DNA from: CAVZXS01 sp963779325
GTDB taxonomy: Bacteria > Bacteroidota > Bacteroidia > Chitinophagales > Chitinophagaceae
Length of the DNA: 64,000 bases
Assembly: GCA_963779325.1 (NCBI GenBank)
Contig: CAVZXS010000025.1
Span: forward strand, 434,001 to 498,000
Direction: 5' to 3'
Shown here: positions 28,329 to 37,386 of the stretch, piece after piece
How the letters are laid out: the number at the start of each line of letters is the position of its first letter
Position numbering within the stretch: position 1 is the first letter of the stretch
Position numbers and translations under genes: made by a program
The notes under the pieces: model-generated
Database searches by the model: none
Told to the model about the DNA's origin: nothing
What the model saw: the letters and a program-made list of their open reading frames with translations, nothing else

Positions 28329-29894
28329 TTATCTTGCCACATTCACTGCCCTTTTCTCCCTTATCACCGTTACTTTAATCTGGCCCGGAAAAGTCATTTC
28401 GTTTTGTATCTTCTGGGCTATTTCAAATGATAGTTTATCTGAATCCTGATCGCTTACTTTATCGGCTTCTACTATTACCCTGAGCTCCCGTCCTGCTTGT
28501 ATGGCATATGCTTTTTCTACACCTGTATAAGCCATAGCAAGGTTCTCCAAATCTTTTATACGCTGCAGGTATTGCTGCATAATCTCTCTTCTTGCTCCGG
28601 GTCTCGCACCGCTTATACTGTCGCAGGCTTGTACAATGGGCGAAATAACATACTGCATTTCCATCTCATCGTGGTGAGCGCCTATGGCATTTACCACCGC
28701 CGGGTTTTCGCCATATTTCTCAGCAAGTTTGGCGCCCAGCAATGCATGGCTCAATTCACTTTCTTCATCGGGTACCTTACCAATATCGTGTAACAGGCCG
28801 GCACGTTTCGCCAATTTAGGGTTCATCCCCAATTCAGCGGCCATAGTGGCACAAAGATTGGCTACCTCGCGACTGTGCATCAATAAGTTTTGACCGTAAG
28901 AAGAACGGAAACGCATTTTACCAACTATACGCACCAGCTCTTTGTGCAAACCATGAATACCGAGTTCGATAACGGTACGTTCGCCAATTTCCATTATCTG
29001 ATCTTCCAATTGACGGCGGGTTTTTTCCACCACTTCTTCAATACGTGCGGGGTGTATACGACCATCGCTTACCAAACGTTGTAAACTCAGTCGGGCAATT
29101 TCGCGACGAAATGGATCGAAAGAAGAAAAAAGAATAGCTTCGGGTGTATCGTCTACTATTAAATCTACCCCGGTAGCAGCTTCTAAAGCACGTATGTTAC
29201 GTCCCTCACGACCGATAATCTGTCCTTTTATTTCATCGCTTTCCAAATTGAAAACAGTAATGGCGTTTTCTATTGCCTGCTCCGATGCGGTACGCTGTAT
29301 GGTTTGAATAATTATTTTACGGGCCTCTTTACCGGCCTTTTGCTTGGCATCGTCAATAATTTCCTGCTGAATACCAAGCGCTTGGGTATGAGCTTCCTGT
29401 TTTAAGCTTTCTACTAATTGTGTTTTAGCATCATCGGCTGACAGGCCGGCCACTTTTTCCAAACGGCGGATATGTTCTTCCTGGTGTTTTTCCAGCTCTG
29501 TTCTTTTTATATTCACCAGCTCAATTTGCCTGTTCAGGGTTTCCTTTATAGCCTCATTTTCTTTTACCTGCTTTTCAAGATTGCCTTCTTTCTGGTTAAT
29601 GCTTTGCTCTTTTTGTTTGATGCGGTTTTCGCCTTCAATTACTTTACGATTGCGGTCCAGCACCTCTCTTTCATGCTCAGCTTTTAACTGCACAAATTTT
29701 TCTTTGGCTTCCAATTCTTTTTCCTTACGAATAGTGGAGGCTCTTAATTCGGCTTCTTTAATTATGTTTTGGCTTTGCAGATCAGCTTCTTCAAGCTGTT
29801 TTTTTGTGTTTTTGGCAAAAATGAATTTACCCGTAATGACACCAATGATTAGTGCACCCGCACCAATGATAATGGATAAAATATTTGGATCCAT
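28329..29894 (-). CDS. rny: Ribonuclease Y
   Basis: Membrane-anchored endoribonuclease that starts mRNA decay. 521 aa. An N-terminal membrane helix (residues about 4-24) is followed by a long coiled coil (about 30-190), a KH RNA-binding domain (GREGRNIRALEAATGVDLIV) and the catalytic HD domain with AGLLHDIGKV near residue 345, then IGAHHDEME. Co-directional with zapA in the conserved pheT-zapA-rny neighbourhood. Confidence 0.97.
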   Translation of the reverse strand: MDPNILSIIIGAGALIIGVITGKFIFAKNTKKQLEEADLQSQNIIKEAELRASTIRKEKELEAKEKFVQLKAEHEREVLDRNRKVIEGENRIKQKEQSINQKEGNLEKQVKENEAIKETLNRQIELVNIKRTELEKHQEEHIRRLEKVAGLSADDAKTQLVESLKQEAHTQALGIQQEIIDDAKQKAGKEARKIIIQTIQRTASEQAIENAITVFNLESDEIKGQIIGREGRNIRALEAATGVDLIVDDTPEAILFSSFDPFRREIARLSLQRLVSDGRIHPARIEEVVEKTRRQLEDQIMEIGERTVIELGIHGLHKELVRIVGKMRFRSSYGQNLLMHSREVANLCATMAAELGMNPKLAKRAGLLHDIGKVPDEESELSHALLGAKLAEKYGENPAVVNAIGAHHDEMEMQYVISPIVQACDSISGARPGARREIMQQYLQRIKDLENLAMAYTGVEKAYAIQAGRELRVIVEADKVSDQDSDKLSFEIAQKIQNEMTFPGQIKVTVIREKRAVNVAR

Positions 29895-30083
29895 GAATTT
29901 TTTGTTTTGTTTGTCTCAAAATCTTATTTGTCAACTCTTTATTCATACCTGCTAAAATTGAGGATGAAAGACGAAGATAGGAAAACAAGTACAAACAAAG
30001 AAGGGTAAGTAAAGCCGGGTCTAAGCGTGGGGGCGTTTGCGGAGGAAGAAAACAACTTTTAAGTTGGTTCTTGACGGTAAAAC

Positions 30084-30377
30084 TTATTCAGCCCCTAAGT
30101 GACGGTCCAGCATTTTTTCAAAAATATCCAGCTTGTCCGTAATGGTATCGTCTTCCATTTGCTTGGTCACCCCCGCATTTTGCTCGGTAGCAAACCAAAC
30201 CAGTACCATGGCCAGATAATCCTGTATGTCTTTTCCGGCAAATTGGGTTTTATAATCAATAATCTTGTCATTGATAGTTTTGACCGTTTTTCGTACTACT
30301 TCCTCGTCCTTGGGATCGATGCGGATCCGGTAGGTGCGATCCACGATTACAATCGTTATGGGAATTAAATGTTCCAT
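30084..30377 (-). CDS. zapA: Cell division protein ZapA
   Basis: 97-aa cytosolic protein that bundles FtsZ filaments at mid-cell. The N-terminal ZapA fold (IPITIVIVDRTYRIRIDPKDEE) leads to a C-terminal helix (DYLAMVLVWFATEQNAG). ATG 30377 fits the family start better than the TTG three codons upstream. It lies between a coiled-coil protein gene and rny in the same direction. An AT-rich hairpin at about 30045-30075, just after the stop, may be a terminator or attenuator. Confidence 0.88.
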   Translation of the reverse strand: MEHLIPITIVIVDRTYRIRIDPKDEEVVRKTVKTINDKIIDYKTQFAGKDIQDYLAMVLVWFATEQNAGVTKQMEDDTITDKLDIFEKMLDRHLGAE

Positions 30378-30509
30378 TATTTGCAAATATCCAACTAAGT
30401 TATTAGATTCGTCTCCCTTTACAAAAAATCCCTACTCTTTAAGGCTGTTAATTTCTACCCTCTGATGCTGAATTAACTGATTAGTATATTAAAACAAGCC
30501 GCCAAAACT

Positions 30510-30764
30510 ATGTTCGCGAAAGTGAAATCCCAGGTGTTCATTGATACATTGACACTTGAAATGATGACCCCAGTCGTTTCATCGCTAAAAGCCATTTTAA
30601 AAGACGATAAGGGAAGTATTTGCAGAACCATGGAAACTGACATGGCTGTTACCAAAGGTTATGTTGTAATGAACGATTTGAGTGAATTGCCTTACGGTGT
30701 TTACTCGCTTGAGTTATCTCATGGCGACGATGAGGAAACTATCAGGATGGTAAAAAGAGTATAA
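30510..30764 (+). CDS. Small protein resembling a stand-alone sorting-domain-like beta sandwich
   Basis: 84-aa protein without signal peptide. The C-terminal 50 residues (LKDDKGSICRTMETDMAVTKG, then VVMNDLSELPYGVYSLEL and IRMVKRV) read like the fold of type IX secretion C-terminal sorting domains, whose usual pattern is a strand, DLSxLPxGVY and a final KxVKR. Here it stands alone, with no cargo domain in front. It is on the plus strand, convergent with and directly abutting the coiled-coil gene, and divergent from zapA. It may instead be an unrelated small beta protein. Confidence 0.65.
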   Translation: MFAKVKSQVFIDTLTLEMMTPVVSSLKAILKDDKGSICRTMETDMAVTKGYVVMNDLSELPYGVYSLELSHGDDEETIRMVKRV

Positions 30765-31097
30765 TTATTTTTTCATTACGGCTATACACTTGTCAATTTC
30801 TTTGATGTAGCCGGTTATTCTTCTCTCAAAATCTTTTTTATCCTGATCGTTCCAACTACCGGCGGTAATTTTCATTACTTCTACCTGTTGTTTCAAAGTA
30901 TCGGCGGTTTGCTGTTGTATACTGTTCTGCTTTTTTATTTTCGCCAGCTCATCATTCAGCAATAAATTTTCTTTTTGTAAAACAGCCTGTTGCTTCAGCA
31001 ACAGCTGCAATTTATCCTGAATCCTGTTCAGTTGTAATTCAATAATCTTTTCCGCGGGAAGATTACTTTGTTCAGCCTTTATATTTGAATCACTCAT
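30765..31097 (-). CDS. Coiled-coil protein next to zapA
   Basis: 110-aa soluble protein, almost all coiled coil (KIIELQLNRIQDKLQLLLKQ onward, Gln/Lys/Leu-rich) with a C-terminal amphipathic helix (FERRITGYIKEIDKCIAVM). Small coiled-coil proteins between pheT and zapA recur in this phylum and may assist the Z-ring in the manner of ZapB, but that is by analogy of size, structure and position only. Confidence 0.75.
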   Translation of the reverse strand: MSDSNIKAEQSNLPAEKIIELQLNRIQDKLQLLLKQQAVLQKENLLLNDELAKIKKQNSIQQQTADTLKQQVEVMKITAGSWNDQDKKDFERRITGYIKEIDKCIAVMKK

Positions 31098-31182
31098 GCT
31101 CTGTTAATTTACCCGGCGGCCAATAAGCATCAGCCTGTATAATAAAATTACAAACCTGTGAACTATTTATTTACTCATTAGT

Positions 31183-33609
31183 CTACTTCCTTATTTCCGC
31201 ACCCAAGCCGGTTTCCATGGCGGCAATAATTTTATTCATCCAGCCGTCTATTTCTTTATCGGTCAATGTTTTTTCTTCATCCAAAAAAGTAAAACTGACG
31301 GCCATTGATTTTTTATCGGCGCCTAATTTTTCGCTTTCAAAAATATCAAAGAGATTAATATGCCGCAGCTTTTCGAGTTTAATTTTTTTAACGGCGTTTT
31401 CCACTTCTTCATACTTCGCCTGTTTGGATAAAACCAACGACAGGTCTCTTTGCACCGCGGGGTATTTGGGAATCTCTTTTACAATATTTTTATTTTCTTC
31501 AAATAGTTTTACAAGCAACTGCCAATCAAAATCGATAAAAAATACAGGCTGTTTAATATCAAAACGACCCAATACTTTTTTATTGACCGTACAAATTTCA
31601 CCTGCAAATTTGTCGCCGGTTAATATCTTCATTCCTGCTTCCGTTTTTCCATCAGCGAATAATTCGAACCGGGAAACCGCTAACCCCAATAAATTTAATA
31701 TACTGCCGGCAATGCCTTTCGCTATGTAAAAATCGACCCTGTTATTTTTACTTTTCCAATTGTCTTCATTCGCGTTGCCCGTAATGTAAAGGCATAAGCG
31801 TTCCTGCTCCTCGTACTTACCTGCTTCGGGAGTGCTGTATGTTTTGCCGAATTCAAAGAATTTAAGATTATTGTTTTTCCTGTTCAGGTTATAAGCAACG
31901 GCTTCCAAACCGGTTTCCAGCATGGAGGGGCGCATAATATTTAAATCGGCGCTCAGGTTGTTCAGCATCTTTACTGCGGTCAGTAATTCTTCTTCGCTGT
32001 AATACGCGGAGTTGGTTATCGAGTTGGTCAATATTTCATGAAAGCCAAGACCCGTGAGGTAATTGGCGGTCTTCTCTTTCAATACTTCTCTTACATATCC
32101 TTCTTCAACGGAAGGCGTCATGGTAATACTGTTCGGGATATCAATATTATCCAAACCGTCAATACGCAATATTTCTTCAACCAGGTCGGCGGGCAAAGAA
32201 ATATCGGGCTTGCTGAAGGGAACGGCGACCCAAAGTTCATCAATACCTTCTTTCATTATTTCAAAACCAAGCCCCTGCAATATTCCTTTTACAGCATCGG
32301 GGTGATAATTTTTGCCGCTTAATTTTTTTAAAAAATGATATTTTATGGCTACCTGCTTTTTTTCTTTCGGTACAGGGTAAACATCTGTTATTTCAGAAGC
32401 TATTTCTCCGCCGGCGATTTCTTTAATAAGCAACGCGGCTCTTTTCAATACATTTACTGTATTGCTGATATCAATTTCTTTTTCGAAACGTGAGGCGGCA
32501 TCGGTACGCAGCCCATGTCGAAAAGATGTTTTGCGAATATCAATCGGATTGAAGAAGGCGCTTTCTAAAAAAATGCAGGTTGTTTTTTCAGTAACACCGC
32601 TTCGCAGGCCGCCAAACACACCGGCAATACACATGGGTCCCGATTCATTACAAATCATTAAATCTTCTGCATTCAGTTTTCTTTCTTTTTCATCAAGTGT
32701 TACAAATTTTGTTCCCTCGGGCAAATTTTTTACAATCACTTTTTTGCCGGTAACGGCATCAGCATCAAAAGCATGCAACGGTTGTCCTGTTTCGTGTTGT
32801 ATATAATTGGTAATGTCTACAATATTATTGATGGGTCTCAGCCCGATTGCTTTTAATTTTTGCTGCAACCATTTCGGCGATTCGGCAATGGTAATATTTG
32901 TGATACTTACACCGGAGTACCTGGGGCAAGCCGCGTTATTTTCTACCGTTACATTTATTGATAAACTAGTATTGTCAACTTTAAAGCTATTTGCATTCGG
33001 AATCTTCGGTCTTATTTCTTTTTTATCATGATGACTTATATAGGTACAAACATCTCTTGCTACGCCCCAATGGCTCATAGCATCCATACGGTTGGGTGTT
33101 AAACCGATTTCATAAATAAAATCTTCATACGGAGTAAAATACCCGGCTGCAGGTATGCCGGGCTTTACATCATCGGGCAATATCATTATTCCTTCATGCG
33201 ATGTGCCCAAGCCCAATTCATCTTCGGCGCATATCATACCATGACTTTCTACACCGCGAATCTTGGCTACTTTCATAGTAAGCGGCTCGCCTGCTGTTGG
33301 ATAAATAGTAGTACCCACTGTTGCAACTACTACTTTTTGCCCGGCAGCTACATTAGGGGCACCGCAAACAATTTGCAGCGGTTCACCCGATCCTATATTT
33401 ACTTTAGTAACAGAAAGTTTATCCGCATTCGGATGCTTTTCGCATTCCAATACTTCACCAATTACCAACCCTTTTAAACCGCCTTTCACTTCTTCATATG
33501 CAAAAAAACTTTCCACTTCCAATCCTACCGAAGTTAAAATGCGGCTCAGTCTTTCAGGTTCTATGGTTAAAGGCAGGTACTCACTCAGCCATTTATAAGA
33601 AATAGTCAT
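31183..33609 (-). CDS. pheT: Phenylalanine--tRNA ligase beta subunit
   Basis: Beta chain of the (alpha-beta)2 PheRS; it holds the editing site and tRNA-binding parts. 808 aa from ATG 33609 (MTISYKWLSEYLPL); the frame is open 52 codons further upstream, but that part does not fit the family. Domains in order: EMAP-like tRNA-binding (GEVLECEKHPNADKLSV, LQIVCGAPNV), B3/B4 editing (RPINNIVDITNYI), B5 (DLVEEILRIDGLDNI), catalytic-like core, and the C-terminal anticodon-binding FDX-ACB domain (KYPAVQRDLSLVL). pheS is not in the window. Confidence 0.97.
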   Translation of the reverse strand: MTISYKWLSEYLPLTIEPERLSRILTSVGLEVESFFAYEEVKGGLKGLVIGEVLECEKHPNADKLSVTKVNIGSGEPLQIVCGAPNVAAGQKVVVATVGTTIYPTAGEPLTMKVAKIRGVESHGMICAEDELGLGTSHEGIMILPDDVKPGIPAAGYFTPYEDFIYEIGLTPNRMDAMSHWGVARDVCTYISHHDKKEIRPKIPNANSFKVDNTSLSINVTVENNAACPRYSGVSITNITIAESPKWLQQKLKAIGLRPINNIVDITNYIQHETGQPLHAFDADAVTGKKVIVKNLPEGTKFVTLDEKERKLNAEDLMICNESGPMCIAGVFGGLRSGVTEKTTCIFLESAFFNPIDIRKTSFRHGLRTDAASRFEKEIDISNTVNVLKRAALLIKEIAGGEIASEITDVYPVPKEKKQVAIKYHFLKKLSGKNYHPDAVKGILQGLGFEIMKEGIDELWVAVPFSKPDISLPADLVEEILRIDGLDNIDIPNSITMTPSVEEGYVREVLKEKTANYLTGLGFHEILTNSITNSAYYSEEELLTAVKMLNNLSADLNIMRPSMLETGLEAVAYNLNRKNNNLKFFEFGKTYSTPEAGKYEEQERLCLYITGNANEDNWKSKNNRVDFYIAKGIAGSILNLLGLAVSRFELFADGKTEAGMKILTGDKFAGEICTVNKKVLGRFDIKQPVFFIDFDWQLLVKLFEENKNIVKEIPKYPAVQRDLSLVLSKQAKYEEVENAVKKIKLEKLRHINLFDIFESEKLGADKKSMAVSFTFLDEEKTLTDKEIDGWMNKIIAAMETGLGAEIRK

Positions 33610-33786
33610 ATTTTTTTCGATTGCTTGCTTGCGGGCAAAGATAAAGGATTGAAAGGAAAACGATTTTTTGCGGAGTGAATTTGAGAATGTGGTATCTGCC
33701 TCTGCATTATTTATTAAAGTAATTACATGAAACGATAAAGGCACTAATATTCTTGTTGCCTGCACAATTACAAAGTCTGCTTTTAT

Positions 33787-34296
33787 TTAAGCTCTTATTT
33801 CTACTTTAAAAGCAAGACTGAAGTAAGTATAAAAATTTCCCGCAGGATTGATTACATCACCCGTCCACTCGCGACCGGCGGCAAACGGCTCTTTTATAGG
33901 CCATGCGGCTTCGCCAATGGCAATGAGTGCATCATGGCTTTGCAAACGAAATGCATAGGTTGTGCCTTTTTGTAGTGTAACGGGGTAAAGTGTAAAGCGA
34001 ATCCAGCGGCCCTGATCTTTTTTAGCGATAGTTACCGAAGAGGAACTTATTACGGAGCCCCATGTTTTGGTATGGGTATCAAAAAAATGTAATGTTAAAT
34101 TAACCTGTCCCGGTTTTTGTATCGCATTAATGTATACCTGTATATTATCCAATACACTCTCGTCAGGGCATTCAAAAGTTTGCCCGGCAAATTGTTCGTA
34201 AGGGTCGGCGGGTAAATGACCGAGCCAATAGCTGGTATTATTTTTAATTTGTGAAAGAAGAAAACGGGGCTGATTGATTTGATTTGAAATTTCCAT
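33787..34296 (-). CDS. Hypothetical beta-rich protein
   Basis: 169-aa soluble protein with no signal peptide and no catalytic motif. The sequence is beta-strand and aromatic rich (VNLTLHFFDTHTKTWG, GRWIRFTLYPVTLQKGTTYAF), a jelly-roll style reminiscent of carbohydrate- or cell-surface-binding modules. ATG 34296 (MEISNQINQP) is chosen over a GTG two codons earlier. It is upstream of pheT in the same direction, 177 nt away. Function unrecognised. Confidence 0.75.
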   Translation of the reverse strand: MEISNQINQPRFLLSQIKNNTSYWLGHLPADPYEQFAGQTFECPDESVLDNIQVYINAIQKPGQVNLTLHFFDTHTKTWGSVISSSSVTIAKKDQGRWIRFTLYPVTLQKGTTYAFRLQSHDALIAIGEAAWPIKEPFAAGREWTGDVINPAGNFYTYFSLAFKVEIRA

Positions 34297-34684
34297 AACC
34301 ACTGATTTTAATGATAATTAAAAATGCGGCAGCAGGTTTTGTGAAGAATACAAGAACTGTACAAATTCTAACTCTACTATCGCTGCACTTATTGTGCCGG
34401 GTGCATAAGTTTTGCATTTGATTATGAAACGGCGGTTTTATATTTTTTTGTAATCAAATGTGATGATAGCTGAAAACATATTTTAAAGGGTAAAATACTT
34501 TTTCTAAAATTCGCTAAAGCTTTTTGGTGCTGCGTTCGCTTGAAATTTAATAAGCGGAAATACCCGAAAATTGCGAAAAAGCCCATTCTGTGATTTGTAC
34601 AATATGACCAAATTGTTAAGCAATTTTATTTAAGCACAGGCGGTGTGTATTTCCTTTTGTTTACGGTGCTGAATTTTTTTAAAT

Positions 34685-34737
34685 TGTGGAAAGAACTTTA
34701 AATCGACTGTGTATAAGCCTTTTTTGAAGGTGGATAA
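34685..34737 (-). promoter_or_regulatory. Cluster of DnaA-box-like sites
   Basis: Against TGTGGATAA (reverse strand of the DnaA box) three same-direction near matches are seen: TGTGGAAAG at 34685 (two mismatches), TGTGTATAA at 34708 (one mismatch) and GGTGGATAA at 34729 (one mismatch). Start-to-start spacings are 23 and 21 bp, about two helical turns each. Confidence 0.4.
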
Positions 34738-34905
34738 GCTGTGAGCGGGCCGTGAATAATTTTTAGAATGAAATAATTTTTTTCTGTAGTTTTTCTAAGT
34801 ATATATTCGCCGACTGACTCAGGGTAAACAATTCCTTAACATACCACCGTAGACAAACCGTTTCGCTACGATCAATATAAAAAGGCTAAAAAATGACCCG
34901 AAAGT

Positions 34906-34926
34906 CATTGATTAAACAAATCAATG
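34906..34926. promoter_or_regulatory. 21-bp perfect dyad before dnaB, possible operator
   Basis: CATTGATT-AAACA-AATCAATG, an 8-bp perfect inverted repeat with a 5-nt spacer, ending 26 nt before the dnaB ATG. Its size and symmetry fit a dimeric regulator site; no U-run follows, so it is not a terminator. Confidence 0.4.
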
Positions 34927-34952
34927 CTTAACTTTTTATATGTTCTGTACAA

Positions 34953-36515
34953 ATGGATATAACTAATATAAACCGAGACCGTAAACAACGCAGAAAAAAT
35001 TCTCCTGACCTGACTACGATGGTGTACGGTAAAGTACCGCCGCAGGCAAAAGATTTGGAAGAAGCTGTATTGGGCGCCGTGATGCTGGAGAAAAATGCAT
35101 TTGACGCGGTGATAGAAATTTTAAAACCCGAATGTTTTTATGTAGATGCCAATCAACTTATCTACAAAGCCATGCAGGGATTGGCGCAAAAAAATCAACC
35201 CATTGATATATTAACGGTAGTAGAAGAATTGCGCACCCGCGAAGAATTGGAAATGGTGGGCGGCGCTTACTATGTTACCAAACTGACCAATACCGTTGTT
35301 TCATCGGCAAATATTGAAGCACACTCAAGAATTATTTTACAAAAATTTATTCAGCGTGAATTAATTCGCATCAGCGGCGAAATTATAGGTGATGCTTATG
35401 AAGACAGCACCGACGTATTTGATTTATTAGATGATGCGGAAAGTAAATTATTTGAAATTACCAATAATCACCTGCGCAAAAATTTTGATACCATTGATTC
35501 CGTTTTGGTAAAAACCATTCAGCGTATCGAAGACATGCGTCATCGCCAGGAAGATGTAACCGGCGTACCCAGCGGCTATGCTTCATTGGACAGAGTAACT
35601 TACGGATGGCAAAATACCGATCTTATTATTTTAGCGGCAAGACCTTCGGTTGGTAAAACGGCTTTTGCGCTTAACCTTGCACGCAATGCGGCTTTGCATC
35701 CTACCAAACCTACGCCGGTAGCTTTCTTCTCGCTGGAGATGAGTGCGGGGCAATTGGTGCAACGTATTTTATCCGCTGAAAGTGAAATATGGCTGGAGAA
35801 AATTTCCCGCGGTAAAATGGAAGAGCATGAAATGAAGCAATTGTATGCAAGAGGGATTCAAAAGTTGGCACAGGCACCCATCTTTATAGATGATACGCCG
35901 GCGCTCAATATTTTTGAATTGCGTGCCAAGTGCAGGCGTTTAAAAAATAAACACAATATTGGTTTTGTAATTATTGATTACCTGCAGTTGATGAGCGGTA
36001 CCGGCGAAAACCGCCAGGGAAACCGTGAGCAGGAAATCAGCAATATTTCGCGTAACCTGAAAAGCCTGGCGAAAGAATTAAGTATTCCCATCATTGCATT
36101 ATCGCAGTTGAGTCGTGCGGTGGAGACAAGAAAAGAAGGAAGTAAAATTCCGCAGTTGAGTGATCTGCGCGAATCAGGCGCTATTGAGCAGGATGCGGAT
36201 ATGGTAATGTTTTTATATCGCCCGGAGTATTATGATATTAACGCTAATGAGATGGGTGAAAGTAATAAAGGAGAAACGATTGTGCGTATCGCCAAGCATC
36301 GTAACGGTTCATTGGAAACTATAAAACTGAAAGCGCTGTTGCATATTCAAAAATTTATTGAGGATGACGGTGCCGACTTTGGCGGTATGGGCTTGCCTAC
36401 CGGTAATTGGAAACCCGTAAGTGATTTGGAAGGCGGCGGCGGAGCGAAAGTATTCATACAAGCGGGCAGTAAAATGAATGATTTGCCGGAAGATGATGAC
36501 GATGCACCGTTTTAA
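34953..36515 (+). CDS. dnaB: Replicative DNA helicase
   Basis: Hexameric helicase that unwinds DNA ahead of the replication fork. 520 aa. The N-terminal DnaB domain begins around PPQAKDLEEAVLGAVMLEK (residue 27). The RecA-like C-terminal domain has Walker A ARPSVGKTAFALN near residue 231, Walker B GFVIIDYLQLMSG, the ALSQLSRAVE motif and the arginine-finger region RKEGSKIPQLSDLRESG. It has no intein. rsmE follows 62 nt later in the same direction. Confidence 0.98.
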   Translation: MDITNINRDRKQRRKNSPDLTTMVYGKVPPQAKDLEEAVLGAVMLEKNAFDAVIEILKPECFYVDANQLIYKAMQGLAQKNQPIDILTVVEELRTREELEMVGGAYYVTKLTNTVVSSANIEAHSRIILQKFIQRELIRISGEIIGDAYEDSTDVFDLLDDAESKLFEITNNHLRKNFDTIDSVLVKTIQRIEDMRHRQEDVTGVPSGYASLDRVTYGWQNTDLIILAARPSVGKTAFALNLARNAALHPTKPTPVAFFSLEMSAGQLVQRILSAESEIWLEKISRGKMEEHEMKQLYARGIQKLAQAPIFIDDTPALNIFELRAKCRRLKNKHNIGFVIIDYLQLMSGTGENRQGNREQEISNISRNLKSLAKELSIPIIALSQLSRAVETRKEGSKIPQLSDLRESGAIEQDADMVMFLYRPEYYDINANEMGESNKGETIVRIAKHRNGSLETIKLKALLHIQKFIEDDGADFGGMGLPTGNWKPVSDLEGGGGAKVFIQAGSKMNDLPEDDDDAPF

Positions 36516-36577
36516 TAATTTATAATTTTATAATTGATAATGGAGAATGAATTTTAGATTTGTTCTCCATTTGTTTT

Positions 36578-37288
36578 ATGGCATTACCTTTTTTTTATAT
36601 AGAATCTATTGCCGGTAATACAAAAGAAATTGTTTTGAATGAAGACACATCGAAGCATATTGTAAATGTATTGCGTATGCAGGCGGGGGAACAATTGCAA
36701 TTAACCGACGGCAAAGGAAACTTAATTACTGCCGCGATAAAAGAGGCGCATAAAAAGCATTGCAGTGTAACTGTTACCGACTATCAACTTATTGCTTTGC
36801 ACTTGAGGCATATTACTATAGCCATATCGTTGATAAAAAATGCAAGTCGCTTCGAATGGTTTTTAGAAAAAGCTGCGGAAATAGGTGTAAGCAAAATTAT
36901 TCCTTTGATCTGCGAAAGAACGGAGAAGCAAAGCTTTCGGTACGAAAGAATGAAAGGAATTTTAATCAGCGCCATGTTACAAAGTCAGCAAACCCGGTTA
37001 CCTGAATTGGAAGAACCGGTAAAGTTTAAGCAGTTTGTGAACCAATCAACTAATCAAAAAAAGTTTATAGCTCATTGCCTGGAAGCTGAGAAACGTAACG
37101 TTTTGCATTCTCATATTTCATCATCTCCGCAATCGTTGATTTGTATCGGTCCCGAGGGCGATTTTACCAAAGCGGAAATTGAATTGGCGCTGCAAAATAG
37201 TTTTATTCCTGTATCGCTTGGCACTACAAGATTAAGAACGGAAACAGCCGGGATAGTTGCCGCAACGCTATTGACTCTTACCGTTTAA
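36578..37288 (+). CDS. rsmE: 16S rRNA (uracil(1498)-N(3))-methyltransferase
   Basis: SPOUT-fold methyltransferase modifying U1498 of 16S rRNA with S-adenosylmethionine. 236 aa from ATG 36578 (MALPFFYIESI); an upstream TTG is not used. The N-terminal PUA-like part contains HIVNVLRMQAGEQLQLTDGK. The trefoil-knot SAM site reads ICIGPEGDFTKAEIELA and SLGTTRLRTETAG, both family hallmarks. Downstream of dnaB. Confidence 0.95.
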   Translation: MALPFFYIESIAGNTKEIVLNEDTSKHIVNVLRMQAGEQLQLTDGKGNLITAAIKEAHKKHCSVTVTDYQLIALHLRHITIAISLIKNASRFEWFLEKAAEIGVSKIIPLICERTEKQSFRYERMKGILISAMLQSQQTRLPELEEPVKFKQFVNQSTNQKKFIAHCLEAEKRNVLHSHISSSPQSLICIGPEGDFTKAEIELALQNSFIPVSLGTTRLRTETAGIVAATLLTLTV

Positions 37289-37386
37289 TACCGGAAGAAG
37301 CACTTACAGCGACAAGCAGGCGTATTTACAGGCATTTTTATGCGAAATAATGCTGTAATACCCGACTTTATTTTTATATTTAAAAC

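Larger units (their letters stand above)
34297..34952. other. 656-bp gene-free region upstream of dnaB
   Basis: AT-rich, without a believable gene. It holds three evenly spaced DnaA-box-like 9-mers (34685-34737) and a perfect 21-bp dyad right before dnaB, annotated separately. The control region for dnaB and, divergently, for the hypothetical gene must lie here. Confidence 0.6.

Noticed and set aside
29895..30083. Possible 6S-type RNA between zapA and rny
   Set aside because: The position is suggestive, but the reverse-strand sequence is a C/T-rich run with few G residues and cannot form the long closing stems of 6S RNA; only a short AT-rich hairpin after zapA is seen.
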